64,000 bases of DNA from contig NZ_CP098502.1 of assembly GCF_024220175.1 (NCBI RefSeq), forward strand, positions 1,426,001 to 1,490,000, read 5' to 3'. Shown piece by piece: positions 9,790 to 17,685 of this stretch. The stretch's first letter is position 1; the number at the start of each line of letters is the position of its first letter. The DNA comes from Paraconexibacter antarcticus (GTDB taxonomy: Bacteria; Actinomycetota; Thermoleophilia; Solirubrobacterales; Solirubrobacteraceae). The position numbers and the translations under genes are program-made. Under the pieces are notes generated by a model. That model was not told the origin of the DNA and did not search any database. It was given only the letters and a program-made list of their open reading frames with translations.

Positions 9790-9875
9790 ACCCGTGGGCC
9801 GGCTTGCGGTCAAGTGGGGTCATATGTCCCACGAGGCCGCACGCCGCCCGCCGCGGCCTGGGTCGCGCGGGGCGC

Positions 9876-10751
9876 TCAGTGCGGCCAAGCCTGCTCGGCC
9901 GAGCACCACCACGTGGTGCGCCCGCCGACGGCGGCCTTGACCATCGGCGCGCCGCAGCGCGGGCAGGCGGCGTCCCGGCGGCGGAAGTCGATGACGTCGC
10001 CCGTGTGGACGCCGCCACGCTTCATGGCGGCCTTCGTCGCCTTGCGCAGCGCCGTCCAGAGCGCGCCGAGCTCGTCGCCTGAGAGGTCGCCGGCCGGGCG
10101 CAGCGGCGGCTGGCGCGCCTGCCACAGCGCCTCGTCGGCGAGCAGGTTGCCGACCCCGGCGATGACCGACTGGTCCATGATCCGCGCCTTCAGCGGCGCC
10201 TCGCCGACCCCGACGCGCGCGCGGAACTCGGCCTTGGACACGAGCAGCGCGTCGGGGCCGAGGTGGGTGAGGTCGGGGTTCAGGACGGCGCGGCCGAGCC
10301 GCCGCTTGTCGAACAGCAGCAGCGCCCCGCCGTCCTCGAAGTCGAGGGCGAAGCGCGTCCACACCGGGTTGCCCGACAGGCGGGGATCGGGGTGGCCGCC
10401 CGCGCCCGCGCCCGTCGCGGCGGCGGCCTTCGCCTCGGCGGGGGACATCGGATCCCCGCCGTAGGCCGTGCTCTCGGCGGCGCCCTCGGCGCCGACGACG
10501 ACGATCCGCCCGGCCATGCCGAGGTGCAGGCCGAGCGACGGGCCGTCCCCGCCGTCGGTCTCGAGCCACATCGACTTGCCGATGCGGCCGGCCCTCGTGA
10601 GCTCGTGGCCGACGAGCGCGCTCGCGATGTCGCCCGGGACGTGGGGGCGGCAGACGTAGGTGTCGCCGTCGTCGACGGCGGCGATGGTGCGGCCGAGGGC
10701 GCACGCCTCGATGAGGGCGCGCGCCGTCTCGACCTCAGGCAGCTCGGGCAT
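9876..10751 (-). CDS. Formamidopyrimidine-DNA glycosylase family protein with altered zinc finger
   Basis: Base-excision repair glycosylase/AP lyase fold of 291 residues. The catalytic N-terminus is intact after Met removal (PELPEVET: P1 nucleophile, E2). A conserved Lys sits in GKSMWLE, and the helix-two-turn-helix shows as DQSVIAGVGNLLADEALW. The C-terminal zinc finger is unusual: CPRC is followed by WWCSAEQ, so the fourth Cys of the usual CxxCQ is Glu, and the protein ends AWPH. An Ala/Gly-rich insert of about 40 residues lies in the N-terminal domain. It may be an Fpg or Nei-type paralogue with shifted substrate range. It lies 34 bases downstream of the ferredoxin-like gene. Confidence 0.88.
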   Translation of the reverse strand: MPELPEVETARALIEACALGRTIAAVDDGDTYVCRPHVPGDIASALVGHELTRAGRIGKSMWLETDGGDGPSLGLHLGMAGRIVVVGAEGAAESTAYGGDPMSPAEAKAAAATGAGAGGHPDPRLSGNPVWTRFALDFEDGGALLLFDKRRLGRAVLNPDLTHLGPDALLVSKAEFRARVGVGEAPLKARIMDQSVIAGVGNLLADEALWQARQPPLRPAGDLSGDELGALWTALRKATKAAMKRGGVHTGDVIDFRRRDAACPRCGAPMVKAAVGGRTTWWCSAEQAWPH

Positions 10752-10785
10752 GTCGGGCGGGCCGAGCGGCCGAGCGGCCGGCCTC

Positions 10786-11028
10786 CTAGCGGAGGGCGGC
10801 GCCGTCCTCGTAGAGCTTCAGCACGGCGACGGCACCCTCGGGCGCCGCGTCGTAGCAGAGGCCGCACAGCACGCACTCGTCGATCGCGGCCTCGTCGATG
10901 TCGACGCCGGTCTCCGTGCCGCGGTAGATGTTCACCGGGCACACCTCGTTGAGCTTCGCACCGAGCGCCGGGTCGGACGTGTACTCGTCCTTGACCTCGA
11001 CGCCGATGAAGATCGCGTCCTTCCGCAT
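10786..11028 (-). CDS. Small ferredoxin-like [4Fe-4S] protein coupled to succinyl-CoA ligase
   Basis: An 80-residue protein with four cysteines: C30 (VCPVNIY) and C52, C55, C58 (CVLCGLC), enough for one [4Fe-4S] cluster. The order is CP before CxxCxxC, as in FixX-type ferredoxins after loss of one motif. ATG 11028 overlaps the sucD stop as TGATG, so translation is coupled to the ligase pair. Electron transfer or a structural/redox-sensing role beside the ligase is inferred; no partner oxidoreductase is next to it. It is too short to recognise a specific family with certainty. Confidence 0.8.
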   Translation of the reverse strand: MRKDAIFIGVEVKDEYTSDPALGAKLNEVCPVNIYRGTETGVDIDEAAIDECVLCGLCYDAAPEGAVAVLKLYEDGAALR

Positions 11029-11954
11029 CAGGCTGCGCTCCTTTCGGCGATCTTCGCCTTGACCAGGTCGGGGATCTCGTCGATCCGCTGCACGACGGGG
11101 ATGCCGGCCTCCTCGAGGCGGGCGATCTTCTCCGTGGCGGAGTCCTCCTTGCCCTCGACGATCGTGCCGGCGTGCCCGAAGGACATGCCCTGCATCTCGT
11201 CGTCGTCCATGAACTTGCCGGCCATGAAGGCGATGATCGGCAGGCGCGAGTTGTTCTCCTTCACCCACGCGGAGAGCTGGGCCTCCATACGGCCACCGGG
11301 CTCGGTGTAGATGACGATCGCCTGCGTCTGCTCGTCCGCCTCGAAGTACGGCATGAGCTCGGCGTACGTCGAGCCGATGATCGCGTCGCCGCCGATCGAG
11401 ACGGCGGTCGACACGCCGAGGCCGGCGGCCGTCAGCGTCGAGGAGATCTCGGTCGTCATGCCGCCGGAGCGGGACATGACGCCGACCGAGCCGGGCTGGT
11501 AGGCGACGGCCGCGTTCTTCGCGGGGCCGCCGATGCCGCCCATCTTCGCGACGCCGGGGACGATGAGCCCCAGGCAGTTCGGGCCGATGATGCGCGCGCC
11601 GCTCCGATCGGCGAGCTCGACCATCGCCGCGACGTCGCGGCGGGGGATGCGCTCGGTGACGATGACGATCGTCTTGATGCCGGCGTAGAGCGCCTCGAAG
11701 ACGGCGTCCTTCGTGCCGGCCGGCGGGACGGTGACGACCGACCCGTCCGGGACGACGCCGCCGTTGTGCTCCACGAGCTGGGCGATGGTGTCGAAGACGG
11801 GAACGCCGTGGACCTCGCGGCCCTTGCGGCCGGGGGTGACGCCGCCGACGATCTTCGAGCCGTAGTCCAGGCACTCACGGGTGAGGTTCACGGCCTCGCG
11901 CCCGGTGATGCCCTGGATGATGAACGTCGTGTCCTTGTCGATCAGGATGGACAT
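11028..11954 (-). CDS. sucD: Succinate-CoA ligase-type alpha subunit (divergent)
   Basis: Alpha subunit of an ADP-forming acyl-CoA synthetase, 308 residues, carrying the CoA-binding Rossmann domain (IIQGITGREAV at the N-terminus) and the phosphohistidine, H261 in MSFGHAGTIVEG. Nucleotide loop SRSGGMT is present. It differs from textbook SucD at GPNCLG (usually GPNCPG) and YTEPGG (usually GEIGG), so the acid may not be succinate; malate would suit the nearby malyl-CoA lyase gene. It overlaps sucC and the ferredoxin gene as TGATG on both sides. Confidence 0.85.
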   Translation of the reverse strand: MSILIDKDTTFIIQGITGREAVNLTRECLDYGSKIVGGVTPGRKGREVHGVPVFDTIAQLVEHNGGVVPDGSVVTVPPAGTKDAVFEALYAGIKTIVIVTERIPRRDVAAMVELADRSGARIIGPNCLGLIVPGVAKMGGIGGPAKNAAVAYQPGSVGVMSRSGGMTTEISSTLTAAGLGVSTAVSIGGDAIIGSTYAELMPYFEADEQTQAIVIYTEPGGRMEAQLSAWVKENNSRLPIIAFMAGKFMDDDEMQGMSFGHAGTIVEGKEDSATEKIARLEEAGIPVVQRIDEIPDLVKAKIAERSAA

Positions 11955-13171
11955 CAGGCAGCCTCCCCTTGGATCTTGGCGACGGCGCGGCCGGCGGCCT
12001 CCCAGAGAGAGACGGAGCGGTCGCAGTACTCGATGCCGTACTTGTCGAGGATCTTGAAGCCCTCCTCCTCCCACGCACCGGGGATGCGGAAGATGGCGAT
12101 CGTCTCGGCCGGGTCCTTGCCGAGCTCGAGGCAGGCCTTGATGACGCCGCGGGCGACGATGTCGACGCGGGTGTTCGAGACGATCGACATCATCACGGCG
12201 ATCTTCTCGACGCCGTCCTTCGCGAGGACGGCCTTGGCGAGCCCGCAGGCCTTGGCGACCGACGGGTTGCCGCCGATCTCCGAGTAGTTCGCGGGCTTGC
12301 CACCCTGCTGGCGGACCGCGTCCGTCAGCGTCAGCGAGCCGCCGCCGGCGCCGATGATGAGGCCGATCGTGCCGTCGAAGCCGTTGTCCTTGCCCTGGAT
12401 GACCCCGCGGTGGTCGGCGGCGTCGACCGCGCTGACGGCCTCCTCGAAGGCGGAGGGGACGTACGTCTCGCGGGTGCCCTCCTCGGCGCCGATGCCGAGG
12501 GCCTTGATGAGCGCCTTCTGGCGGCCCATGCCCTCGTTCTCCATCTCCATGTGCGCGTCGAGCGCGACGAAGGTGCCGTCGTGCAGTTCGGCGATCGGGT
12601 TGATCTCCGCGAGCAGCATGTCGTTGTCGAGGAACAGCTGCGCGAGGCGGGCGAGGATCGGCGTGCAGCGCTGCAGCGCCTTGCCGGTGACGCCGGCGTC
12701 CGCGATGACCTGCTTGGCCATGAAGTCGCTGAACGGGTCGAGCGTCGAGAAGTGGCCGCGCCCGACGTGGTCGGGGTGCTCCTCGGCGACCTGCTCGATG
12801 TCGATGCCGCCCATGTCGCTGAAGAGCATGAGGGGCCTCTTCGCCGCGCCGTCCCAGACGACGCCCATGTAGTACTCCTGCTTGACGTCGGCCTTCGGGT
12901 CGACGAGGACGCCGCGCGGCTCGTGCCCGTTGATCTCGAGCTCGAGGATGTCGGCGGCGTGCGCCTCGGCCTCCTCGGGCGTGTCGGCGAACTTCACGCC
13001 GCCGGCCTTCATCCGCCCGCCCGTGAGGACCTGGGACTTGATGACCGTCGGGCCGCCGATGCGCGCGGCGATCGTCTTCGCCTCCGCCGCGTCGGTCGTG
13101 AAGCCGTAGTCGGTGACGGGGATGCCGGCGCGCTTGACGATCTCGCGCGCCTCGTATTCGAAGAATCTCAT
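11954..13171 (-). CDS. sucC: Succinate-CoA ligase-type beta subunit (divergent)
   Basis: ATP-grasp subunit of 405 residues that phosphorylates the alpha-subunit histidine. The N-terminus FFEYEAREIVKRAGIPV and the motif TVIKSQVLTGGRMKAGGVK are the nucleotide-binding half. LLAEINPIAELHDG holds the Mg(II)-binding residues, and the C-terminal ligase domain has SEIGGNPS where common SucC has a GGGA-type loop. It forms a translationally coupled operon sucC-sucD-ferredoxin. Succinyl-CoA synthetase of the TCA cycle is the default; a malate- or citrate-specific ligase is possible given the divergence. Confidence 0.85.
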   Translation of the reverse strand: MRFFEYEAREIVKRAGIPVTDYGFTTDAAEAKTIAARIGGPTVIKSQVLTGGRMKAGGVKFADTPEEAEAHAADILELEINGHEPRGVLVDPKADVKQEYYMGVVWDGAAKRPLMLFSDMGGIDIEQVAEEHPDHVGRGHFSTLDPFSDFMAKQVIADAGVTGKALQRCTPILARLAQLFLDNDMLLAEINPIAELHDGTFVALDAHMEMENEGMGRQKALIKALGIGAEEGTRETYVPSAFEEAVSAVDAADHRGVIQGKDNGFDGTIGLIIGAGGGSLTLTDAVRQQGGKPANYSEIGGNPSVAKACGLAKAVLAKDGVEKIAVMMSIVSNTRVDIVARGVIKACLELGKDPAETIAIFRIPGAWEEEGFKILDKYGIEYCDRSVSLWEAAGRAVAKIQGEAA

Positions 13172-13231
13172 GGCGAGGGAGAACCCTATTGAGTGCTCCG
13201 CGCGGGCGTCCGCTCGTCCGTCCGCGGGCGT

Positions 13232-14437
13232 TCACGGACGTTCACCGGGGTCGCCGCCACCGGCCCCGGCGACCTCCGCGGGCACGAGGGCCCCGACCGC
13301 ATCGGTGGCGGCACCCGCCCGCAGCCGCTGCGCCCCGATCGCGGCGACGCCGACGCTCCCGATCGCGGCGGTGACGATCGCCGCGCCCTGACCGGGCTGG
13401 ACGGACCCGTTCGACAGCCCGAGCGACGTGATCGCCGCAGGGACCCCGAGCTGCGCGCTCGTCAGCAGGCCGGTGGCGAGGCCCGCCCGCGTGACGAGCG
13501 CGACGGCGACGTGGACCGCGACGATCGATGCGAGCAGGGCGGCGAGCAGCCCGAGGTTCGCCGGGTCGTTGAAGAGGGCGCGGACGTCGAGGCGGGCGCC
13601 GAGCAGGACGAAGAACACCGGCACGAGGAAGCCCTCGCCGACGCCGATGAGCTCCTGGGCGATCGACCGCGGCTCGCCGAGCAGCGCGATGACCGCGCCG
13701 ATCCCGAAGCCTGCGATGAGGATGCTCGTCCCGTACTCGGTCGCGAGCCAGGCGAGGGCGAAGAGCGCGACGAGCGAGAGCCGCAGGCGCAGCGCCCAGC
13801 CGCGCTCGAGCGACCGGCGCTCCGCCCGCTCGAGCCAGTTGCGGGCGTCCGTGATCCGGACGACGACGTACACCGCCGTCGCGCCCACGAGCACGAGGAC
13901 GCTGCCGAGGACGACCCGGCCGACGTGTCCGTTCGCGAGGACGACGGGGATCGCGATGACCGTCGCGACGTCGGCCAACGCGACCCACGCGACCGCGACG
14001 AGCGCCATGCCCGCCGGCCCCTCGGGACCGTCGGCGAGCACCGGCATGACGATCGCGGCCGACGAGGTCGCCAGCAGGAGGACGAGGATGCCCGTGTCGT
14101 GCAGCGGCGTGACGCGGTGCAGCAGGATCGCGACCGGGATCGCGAGCACGGCGGCGAGCACGGTCCCCACCGCCCCGGACCGCAGCGCCCCCCGCAGCCC
14201 CGGCGTGCGGAGCGGCAGATGGGTGCCCGCGATGAGCATGAGGACGGCGAAGCCGATCTCGCCGAGGAAGGCGAGCTCCGGCCGCGACGGGTCGACCCAG
14301 CCGAAGCCCGTGCGGCCAATGAGGATGCCGGCGAGGAGCTCGCCGACGACCAGCGGGACGGTCAGGCGGGGGAACCCCGCGAGGACCGGTCCGAGGAGGC
14401 CACCCGCCATGACGAGCGCCAGGGATCCGAAGCTCAT
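13232..14437 (-). CDS. Cation/proton antiporter (CPA2/Kef type)
   Basis: Integral membrane protein of 401 residues with about 11-12 hydrophobic segments, matching the Na+/H+ or K+/H+ exchanger domain of the CPA2 family. Visible landmarks are the N-terminal GELLAGILIGRTGFGWV, the mid-protein ATSSAAIVMPVLAD, and VPVFFVLLGARLDVRALF, the typical last third of these exchangers. There is no RCK/TrkA_N regulatory domain. The C-terminus is an Ala/Gly-rich cytosolic tail. It sits between the sucC and malyl-CoA lyase genes on the same strand with gaps of 60 and 48 bases, with no obvious metabolic link. Confidence 0.88.
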   Translation of the reverse strand: MSFGSLALVMAGGLLGPVLAGFPRLTVPLVVGELLAGILIGRTGFGWVDPSRPELAFLGEIGFAVLMLIAGTHLPLRTPGLRGALRSGAVGTVLAAVLAIPVAILLHRVTPLHDTGILVLLLATSSAAIVMPVLADGPEGPAGMALVAVAWVALADVATVIAIPVVLANGHVGRVVLGSVLVLVGATAVYVVVRITDARNWLERAERRSLERGWALRLRLSLVALFALAWLATEYGTSILIAGFGIGAVIALLGEPRSIAQELIGVGEGFLVPVFFVLLGARLDVRALFNDPANLGLLAALLASIVAVHVAVALVTRAGLATGLLTSAQLGVPAAITSLGLSNGSVQPGQGAAIVTAAIGSVGVAAIGAQRLRAGAATDAVGALVPAEVAGAGGGDPGERP

Positions 14438-14485
14438 CGCCCCGGCCCCCGGCGCCGCGACGGGGCGGCCGCCCCGCGGATACGG

Positions 14486-15547
14486 CTAGAAGCCGTACGC
14501 CTCCTTCAGCTCCGGGTCCTTCTCGGCGAGCATCTCGGCGAGGGTGACCATGACCTGGCACTGCTTCCAGGTCGCGTCGTCCTGCATCTTGCCGTCGATC
14601 ATGTGGACGCCCGCGCCGTCCGGGATCGCCTCGATGACCTTCTTGGCGAAGAGGACCTCGTCGACCGGCGGCGAGAAGACCTTCTTCGCGATGCCGATCT
14701 GGACCGGGTGCAGCGACCAGGCGCCGACGCAGCCGAGGAGGAAGGCGGCGCGGAACTGCGCCTCGCAGGCGACGACGTCCTTGATGTCGCCGAACGGGCC
14801 GTAGAACGGGAGCAGGCCGTTCATCGTGCAGGCGTCGACCATGCGGGCGATCGAGTAGTGCCACGGGTCCTGCTGGGCGGTGATGCGGGTCTGGCCCTCG
14901 ACGATCTGGCCGTCCGCGATCTCCGGGTCGGACATCGAGACGTAGCCCGGGTGGCCGCCGCCGACGCGGGTGGTCTTCATGCGGCGCGAGGCGGCGAGGT
15001 CGGCCGGGCCGAAGGACATGCCCTGCATGCGCGGGGAGGCCGCGGCGATCTCCTCGACGTTCGCGACGCCCTGAGCGGTCTCGAGCAGCGCGTGGACGAG
15101 GATCGGCTTCTTCACGCCGGCCTTCGCCTCGAGCTGGGCGAGCAGGCGGTCGACGTAGTGGATGTCCCACGGGCCCTCGACCTTCGGAACCATGATGACG
15201 TCGAGCTTGTCGCCGATCTCGGTGACGAGCGTCGTCAGGTCGTCGAGGACCCACGGGCTGTCGAGCGCGTTGACGCGCGTCCACAGCTGCGTGGAGCCGA
15301 GGTCGAGCTCCTTGCCGACCTTCACGAGGCCCTCGCGCGCCGGGACCTTGCGGTCTACCGGGACGGCGTCCTCGAGGTTGCCGAGCACGATGTCGGCCTG
15401 GGCCGCCGTGTCGGGGAGCTTGGCGACCATCTTCTCGTTCGACGCGTCGAAGAAGTGGATCATCCGCGAGGGCGGGAACGGGATCTCGCGAACGGGATCC
15501 GGAGCGCCCACGCAGAGCGGCTTGAAGAAGTCCTTGGGGCTGCGCAT
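14486..15547 (-). CDS. Malyl-CoA/beta-methylmalyl-CoA lyase family protein (HpcH/HpaI, CitE-like)
   Basis: TIM-barrel CoA-ester lyase of 353 residues. In the ethylmalonyl-CoA pathway such enzymes cleave beta-methylmalyl-CoA to glyoxylate and propionyl-CoA, and condense acetyl-CoA with glyoxylate. Family landmarks are [10 protein letters not shown] (Mg(II)-binding acidic pair), the catalytic Arg region [27 protein letters not shown] and [10 protein letters not shown]. The C-terminal segment [20 protein letters not shown] is typical. It is somewhat longer than proteobacterial Mcl (~320). The window also encodes Ccr, Ecm-type mutase and MaoC hydratase, supporting this role over citrate lyase; no other citrate lyase subunit is seen. 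Confidence 0.87.
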   Translation of the reverse strand: MRSPKDFFKPLCVGAPDPVREIPFPPSRMIHFFDASNEKMVAKLPDTAAQADIVLGNLEDAVPVDRKVPAREGLVKVGKELDLGSTQLWTRVNALDSPWVLDDLTTLVTEIGDKLDVIMVPKVEGPWDIHYVDRLLAQLEAKAGVKKPILVHALLETAQGVANVEEIAAASPRMQGMSFGPADLAASRRMKTTRVGGGHPGYVSMSDPEIADGQIVEGQTRITAQQDPWHYSIARMVDACTMNGLLPFYGPFGDIKDVVACEAQFRAAFLLGCVGAWSLHPVQIGIAKKVFSPPVDEVLFAKKVIEAIPDGAGVHMIDGKMQDDATWKQCQVMVTLAEMLAEKDPELKEAYGF

Positions 15548-15593
15548 AGACGGGGGAACTTACCGCGGGGCGCCCGCGGTTAGGCTGCCGGTC

Positions 15594-16742
15594 TTGGCGG
15601 AGATCGAGTCAGCTGACCGGATCGAGCAGGCAGGGGAGCGGCGGAGCGCCCGCATCGAGTCCCTGCGTGCGCTCGCGGCCCTCGCCGTCTTCGTCGGGCA
15701 CGCGTTCGCGCTCTCGTTCGGCAGCCGGCCCGGTGTCTTCGAGGGGACGAAGAACCAGCTCCTCGTCGGGGGCGGTCTCGGCGTCTTCCTCTTCTTCACG
15801 CTCTCGGGCTACCTGCTCTTCCTGCCGTTCCTGCGCGCGCAGCTCGGGACGCGGGACCGCGTGAAGCTCGCCGACTACGCCCGCAACCGGGTGCTGCGGA
15901 TCCTGCCGCTGTACGTCGTGGTCGTCACCGCGCTCAGCGTCGTGCGCCCCTTCGGCGGCCAGATCTCCGACTGGTGGCGGTTCATGCTCTTCGTGCAGAA
16001 CTACTCGGGCCAGTCGATCACGCTGCCCGACTCGCCGGTCTGGTCGCTTCAGGTCGAGATGCACTTCTACCTCGTGCTGCCGCTCGTGGCCCTCGCGCTC
16101 GCGTTCGTCGCGCGGCGCTCGCTCGGGCTCACGGCGGTCCTGCTGCTCGCGGGCGCGGCGGTGAGCTACCGGCTCCGGGCCCACGGCGTGGAGACCCGCG
16201 ACTCGCTCGGCGTCCTCTACGGCCTCTACTCGCTGCCGGGTCTCATGTACCTCTTCGCGAGCGGCATGCTCATGGCCGTCGCGCGGGTGTGGATCGAACG
16301 GGACGGGGTGCCCTCGTGGCTGCGGCTCCCGGTCCTCGGCTGGTCGACGGCGTGGTTCGCCGCGGGCGTCCTGCTGTACGCGGTGATGGCGAGGCACGAC
16401 CAGCTCTTCCAGGCGCGGCTGCTGCCGTTCGCCGGCTTCCTCGTCGTCGGCGCGGCGGTGCTGCCGCTGCGCCCCGGGCCGGCGGTGAAGGCGCTCGAGT
16501 GGCGGCCGCTGGCGGTCGTCGGCGTCGCCTCCTACAGCCTCTACCTCGTCCACGTGCCGATCATCCAGGCGCTCACCGGGACGCACGTGAAGGTCGTCGG
16601 CGGGGCGCTCGTCACGATCGGCGACGGGATGTCCTTCAAGCTCACGCTCCTGCTCGCCGTCCTCATCGTCGCCCCCGTCACCGCGGTGAGCTACTTCGGG
16701 ATCGAGCAGCCGTTCCTGCGGCTCCGCCGCCGCTGGGCCTGA
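15594..16742 (+). CDS. Acyltransferase 3 family membrane protein
   Basis: Integral membrane O-acyltransferase of 382 residues from a TTG start at 15594. The frame is open further upstream, but that part is antisense to the lyase gene and the family begins with the motif RIESLRALAALAVFVGHAF. Ten or so transmembrane segments follow. Catalytic-type residues are the His in VGHAF and the Arg in DYARNRVLRILPLY; the signature PVWSLQVEMHFYLVLPL is clear. These proteins acylate cell-surface polysaccharides, lipids or antibiotics; the substrate cannot be told. It is divergent from the lyase gene with only 46 bases between them. Confidence 0.88.
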   Translation: MAEIESADRIEQAGERRSARIESLRALAALAVFVGHAFALSFGSRPGVFEGTKNQLLVGGGLGVFLFFTLSGYLLFLPFLRAQLGTRDRVKLADYARNRVLRILPLYVVVVTALSVVRPFGGQISDWWRFMLFVQNYSGQSITLPDSPVWSLQVEMHFYLVLPLVALALAFVARRSLGLTAVLLLAGAAVSYRLRAHGVETRDSLGVLYGLYSLPGLMYLFASGMLMAVARVWIERDGVPSWLRLPVLGWSTAWFAAGVLLYAVMARHDQLFQARLLPFAGFLVVGAAVLPLRPGPAVKALEWRPLAVVGVASYSLYLVHVPIIQALTGTHVKVVGGALVTIGDGMSFKLTLLLAVLIVAPVTAVSYFGIEQPFLRLRRRWA

Positions 16743-16839
16743 CACCCCGTCGCCGTGCCACGCCGCGACTCAGGCGGGCTTCCACCTAGAATCCGCCGCC
16801 GTTTTCCGAAGCTGACCCCCTGAGACGCAGGAGACCCAC

Positions 16840-17349
16840 ATGTCCGACGATTTCACCACCGACCAGCGCGAGCGCGAGGCCAGCGGCGGCCACGCCTACG
16901 GCCGGTACTTCGAGGAGTTCGAGGAGGGCGCGGTCTACAAGCACTGGCCCGCCAAGACGGTCACCGAGTCCGATGACCACCTCTTCTGCCTCATCACGAT
17001 GAACCACCACCCGCTGCACCTCAACGACGTGTACGCGGCGCAGTCCCAGCAGAAGCGCAACGTCGTCGTCGGGCCGCTCGTCTACTCCCTCGCGCTCGGC
17101 ATGAGCGTGTCGGACATCTCCGGCAAGGCCATCGCGAACCTCGCGACCGAGGAGCTCTCGCACCCGAACCCGGTCTTCCACGGCGACACGCTGTTCGTCG
17201 AGACGGAGGTCCTCTCGAAGAAGGCCTCCGCGTCCAAGCCCGACCGCGGCGTCGTGAAGGTCCACACGAAGGTCCTCAACCAGGACGGCGTCCTCGTCGC
17301 CGAGTTCAAGCGCCTCGTCCTCGTCCCGAAGAAGAACCCGGGCGCCTGA
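16840..17349 (+). CDS. MaoC-like dehydratase, probable mesaconyl-CoA hydratase
   Basis: Single hot-dog-fold hydratase of 169 residues. The R-hydratase-type catalytic pair shows in DDHLFCLITMNHHPLHLNDVYA (Asp/His-rich helix), followed by the VVGPLVYSLALGMS loop. In actinobacterial ethylmalonyl-CoA clusters a MaoC protein of this size is found with Ccr, mutase and CitE-type lyase and is thought to hydrate mesaconyl-CoA to beta-methylmalyl-CoA. That assignment is inferred from the other pathway genes in this window. ATG 16840 has AGGAG a proper distance upstream. A strong hairpin follows the stop. Confidence 0.82.
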   Translation: MSDDFTTDQREREASGGHAYGRYFEEFEEGAVYKHWPAKTVTESDDHLFCLITMNHHPLHLNDVYAAQSQQKRNVVVGPLVYSLALGMSVSDISGKAIANLATEELSHPNPVFHGDTLFVETEVLSKKASASKPDRGVVKVHTKVLNQDGVLVAEFKRLVLVPKKNPGA

Positions 17350-17362
17350 GCGGCCGCCGACC

Positions 17363-17400
17363 GGCAGCGAACCCCCACGAGATGGGTGGGGTTCGCTGCC
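17363..17400 (+). terminator. Hairpin terminator after the MaoC gene
   Basis: GGCAGCGAACCCCCAC (17363-17378) pairs with GTGGGGTTCGCTGCC (17386-17400): 15 base pairs with one bulged C and a 7-base loop, starting 14 bases after the stop codon. No T tract follows, as is common in GC-rich actinobacteria. Confidence 0.65.
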
Positions 17401-17685
17401 ACCCGGGTCCCCGACCCCGATGTGCGGCAGGACCCTGCCACAGCGCCACGCCCTTCCGGGGCCGCGGTGTGCAGGCTCTTCGACGGACATCCGGGCGTCA
17501 CCTGACGGCCCGTCTGGTGTTGAACCTCCTGGAGCCGGGCAGGTGTCTGCTGCCTCGAGTCGCCGGGACGCTTCCGGCACAATGCCCCGATAGTCTTCAC
17601 CGATCGCCCCGGCCGCCTGACGCGCCGGGGACTTCGTTTTTCCCATGGCCGTATCAACCGACCTGTCACACAGGAGTTCATGCAC
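17401..17685 (+). promoter_or_regulatory. pckG leader with an internal intrinsic terminator (possible attenuator)
   Basis: This gene-free stretch precedes PEP carboxykinase. CCCCGGC (17607-17613), a 10-base loop and GCCGGGG (17624-17630) are followed by ACTTCG and five T residues (17637-17641), a classic Rho-independent terminator pointing towards pckG and ending 44 bases before it. It could be the expression platform of an RNA element or end a short transcript. AT-richer CACAAT/GATAGT boxes near 17578-17595 are weak -10 candidates. AGGAG at 17672-17676 is the pckG ribosome site. Confidence 0.45.

Noticed and set aside
14486..15547. Citrate lyase beta subunit
   Set aside because: No alpha or gamma subunit or citrate lyase ligase is nearby, and the length and context fit the malyl-CoA lyase branch better.
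13193..15583. A 796-codon plus-strand frame opposite the antiporter and lyase genes
   Set aside because: Antisense shadow, dominated by Arg/Asp/Glu runs; the opposite strand has membrane helices and a CoA-lyase signature.
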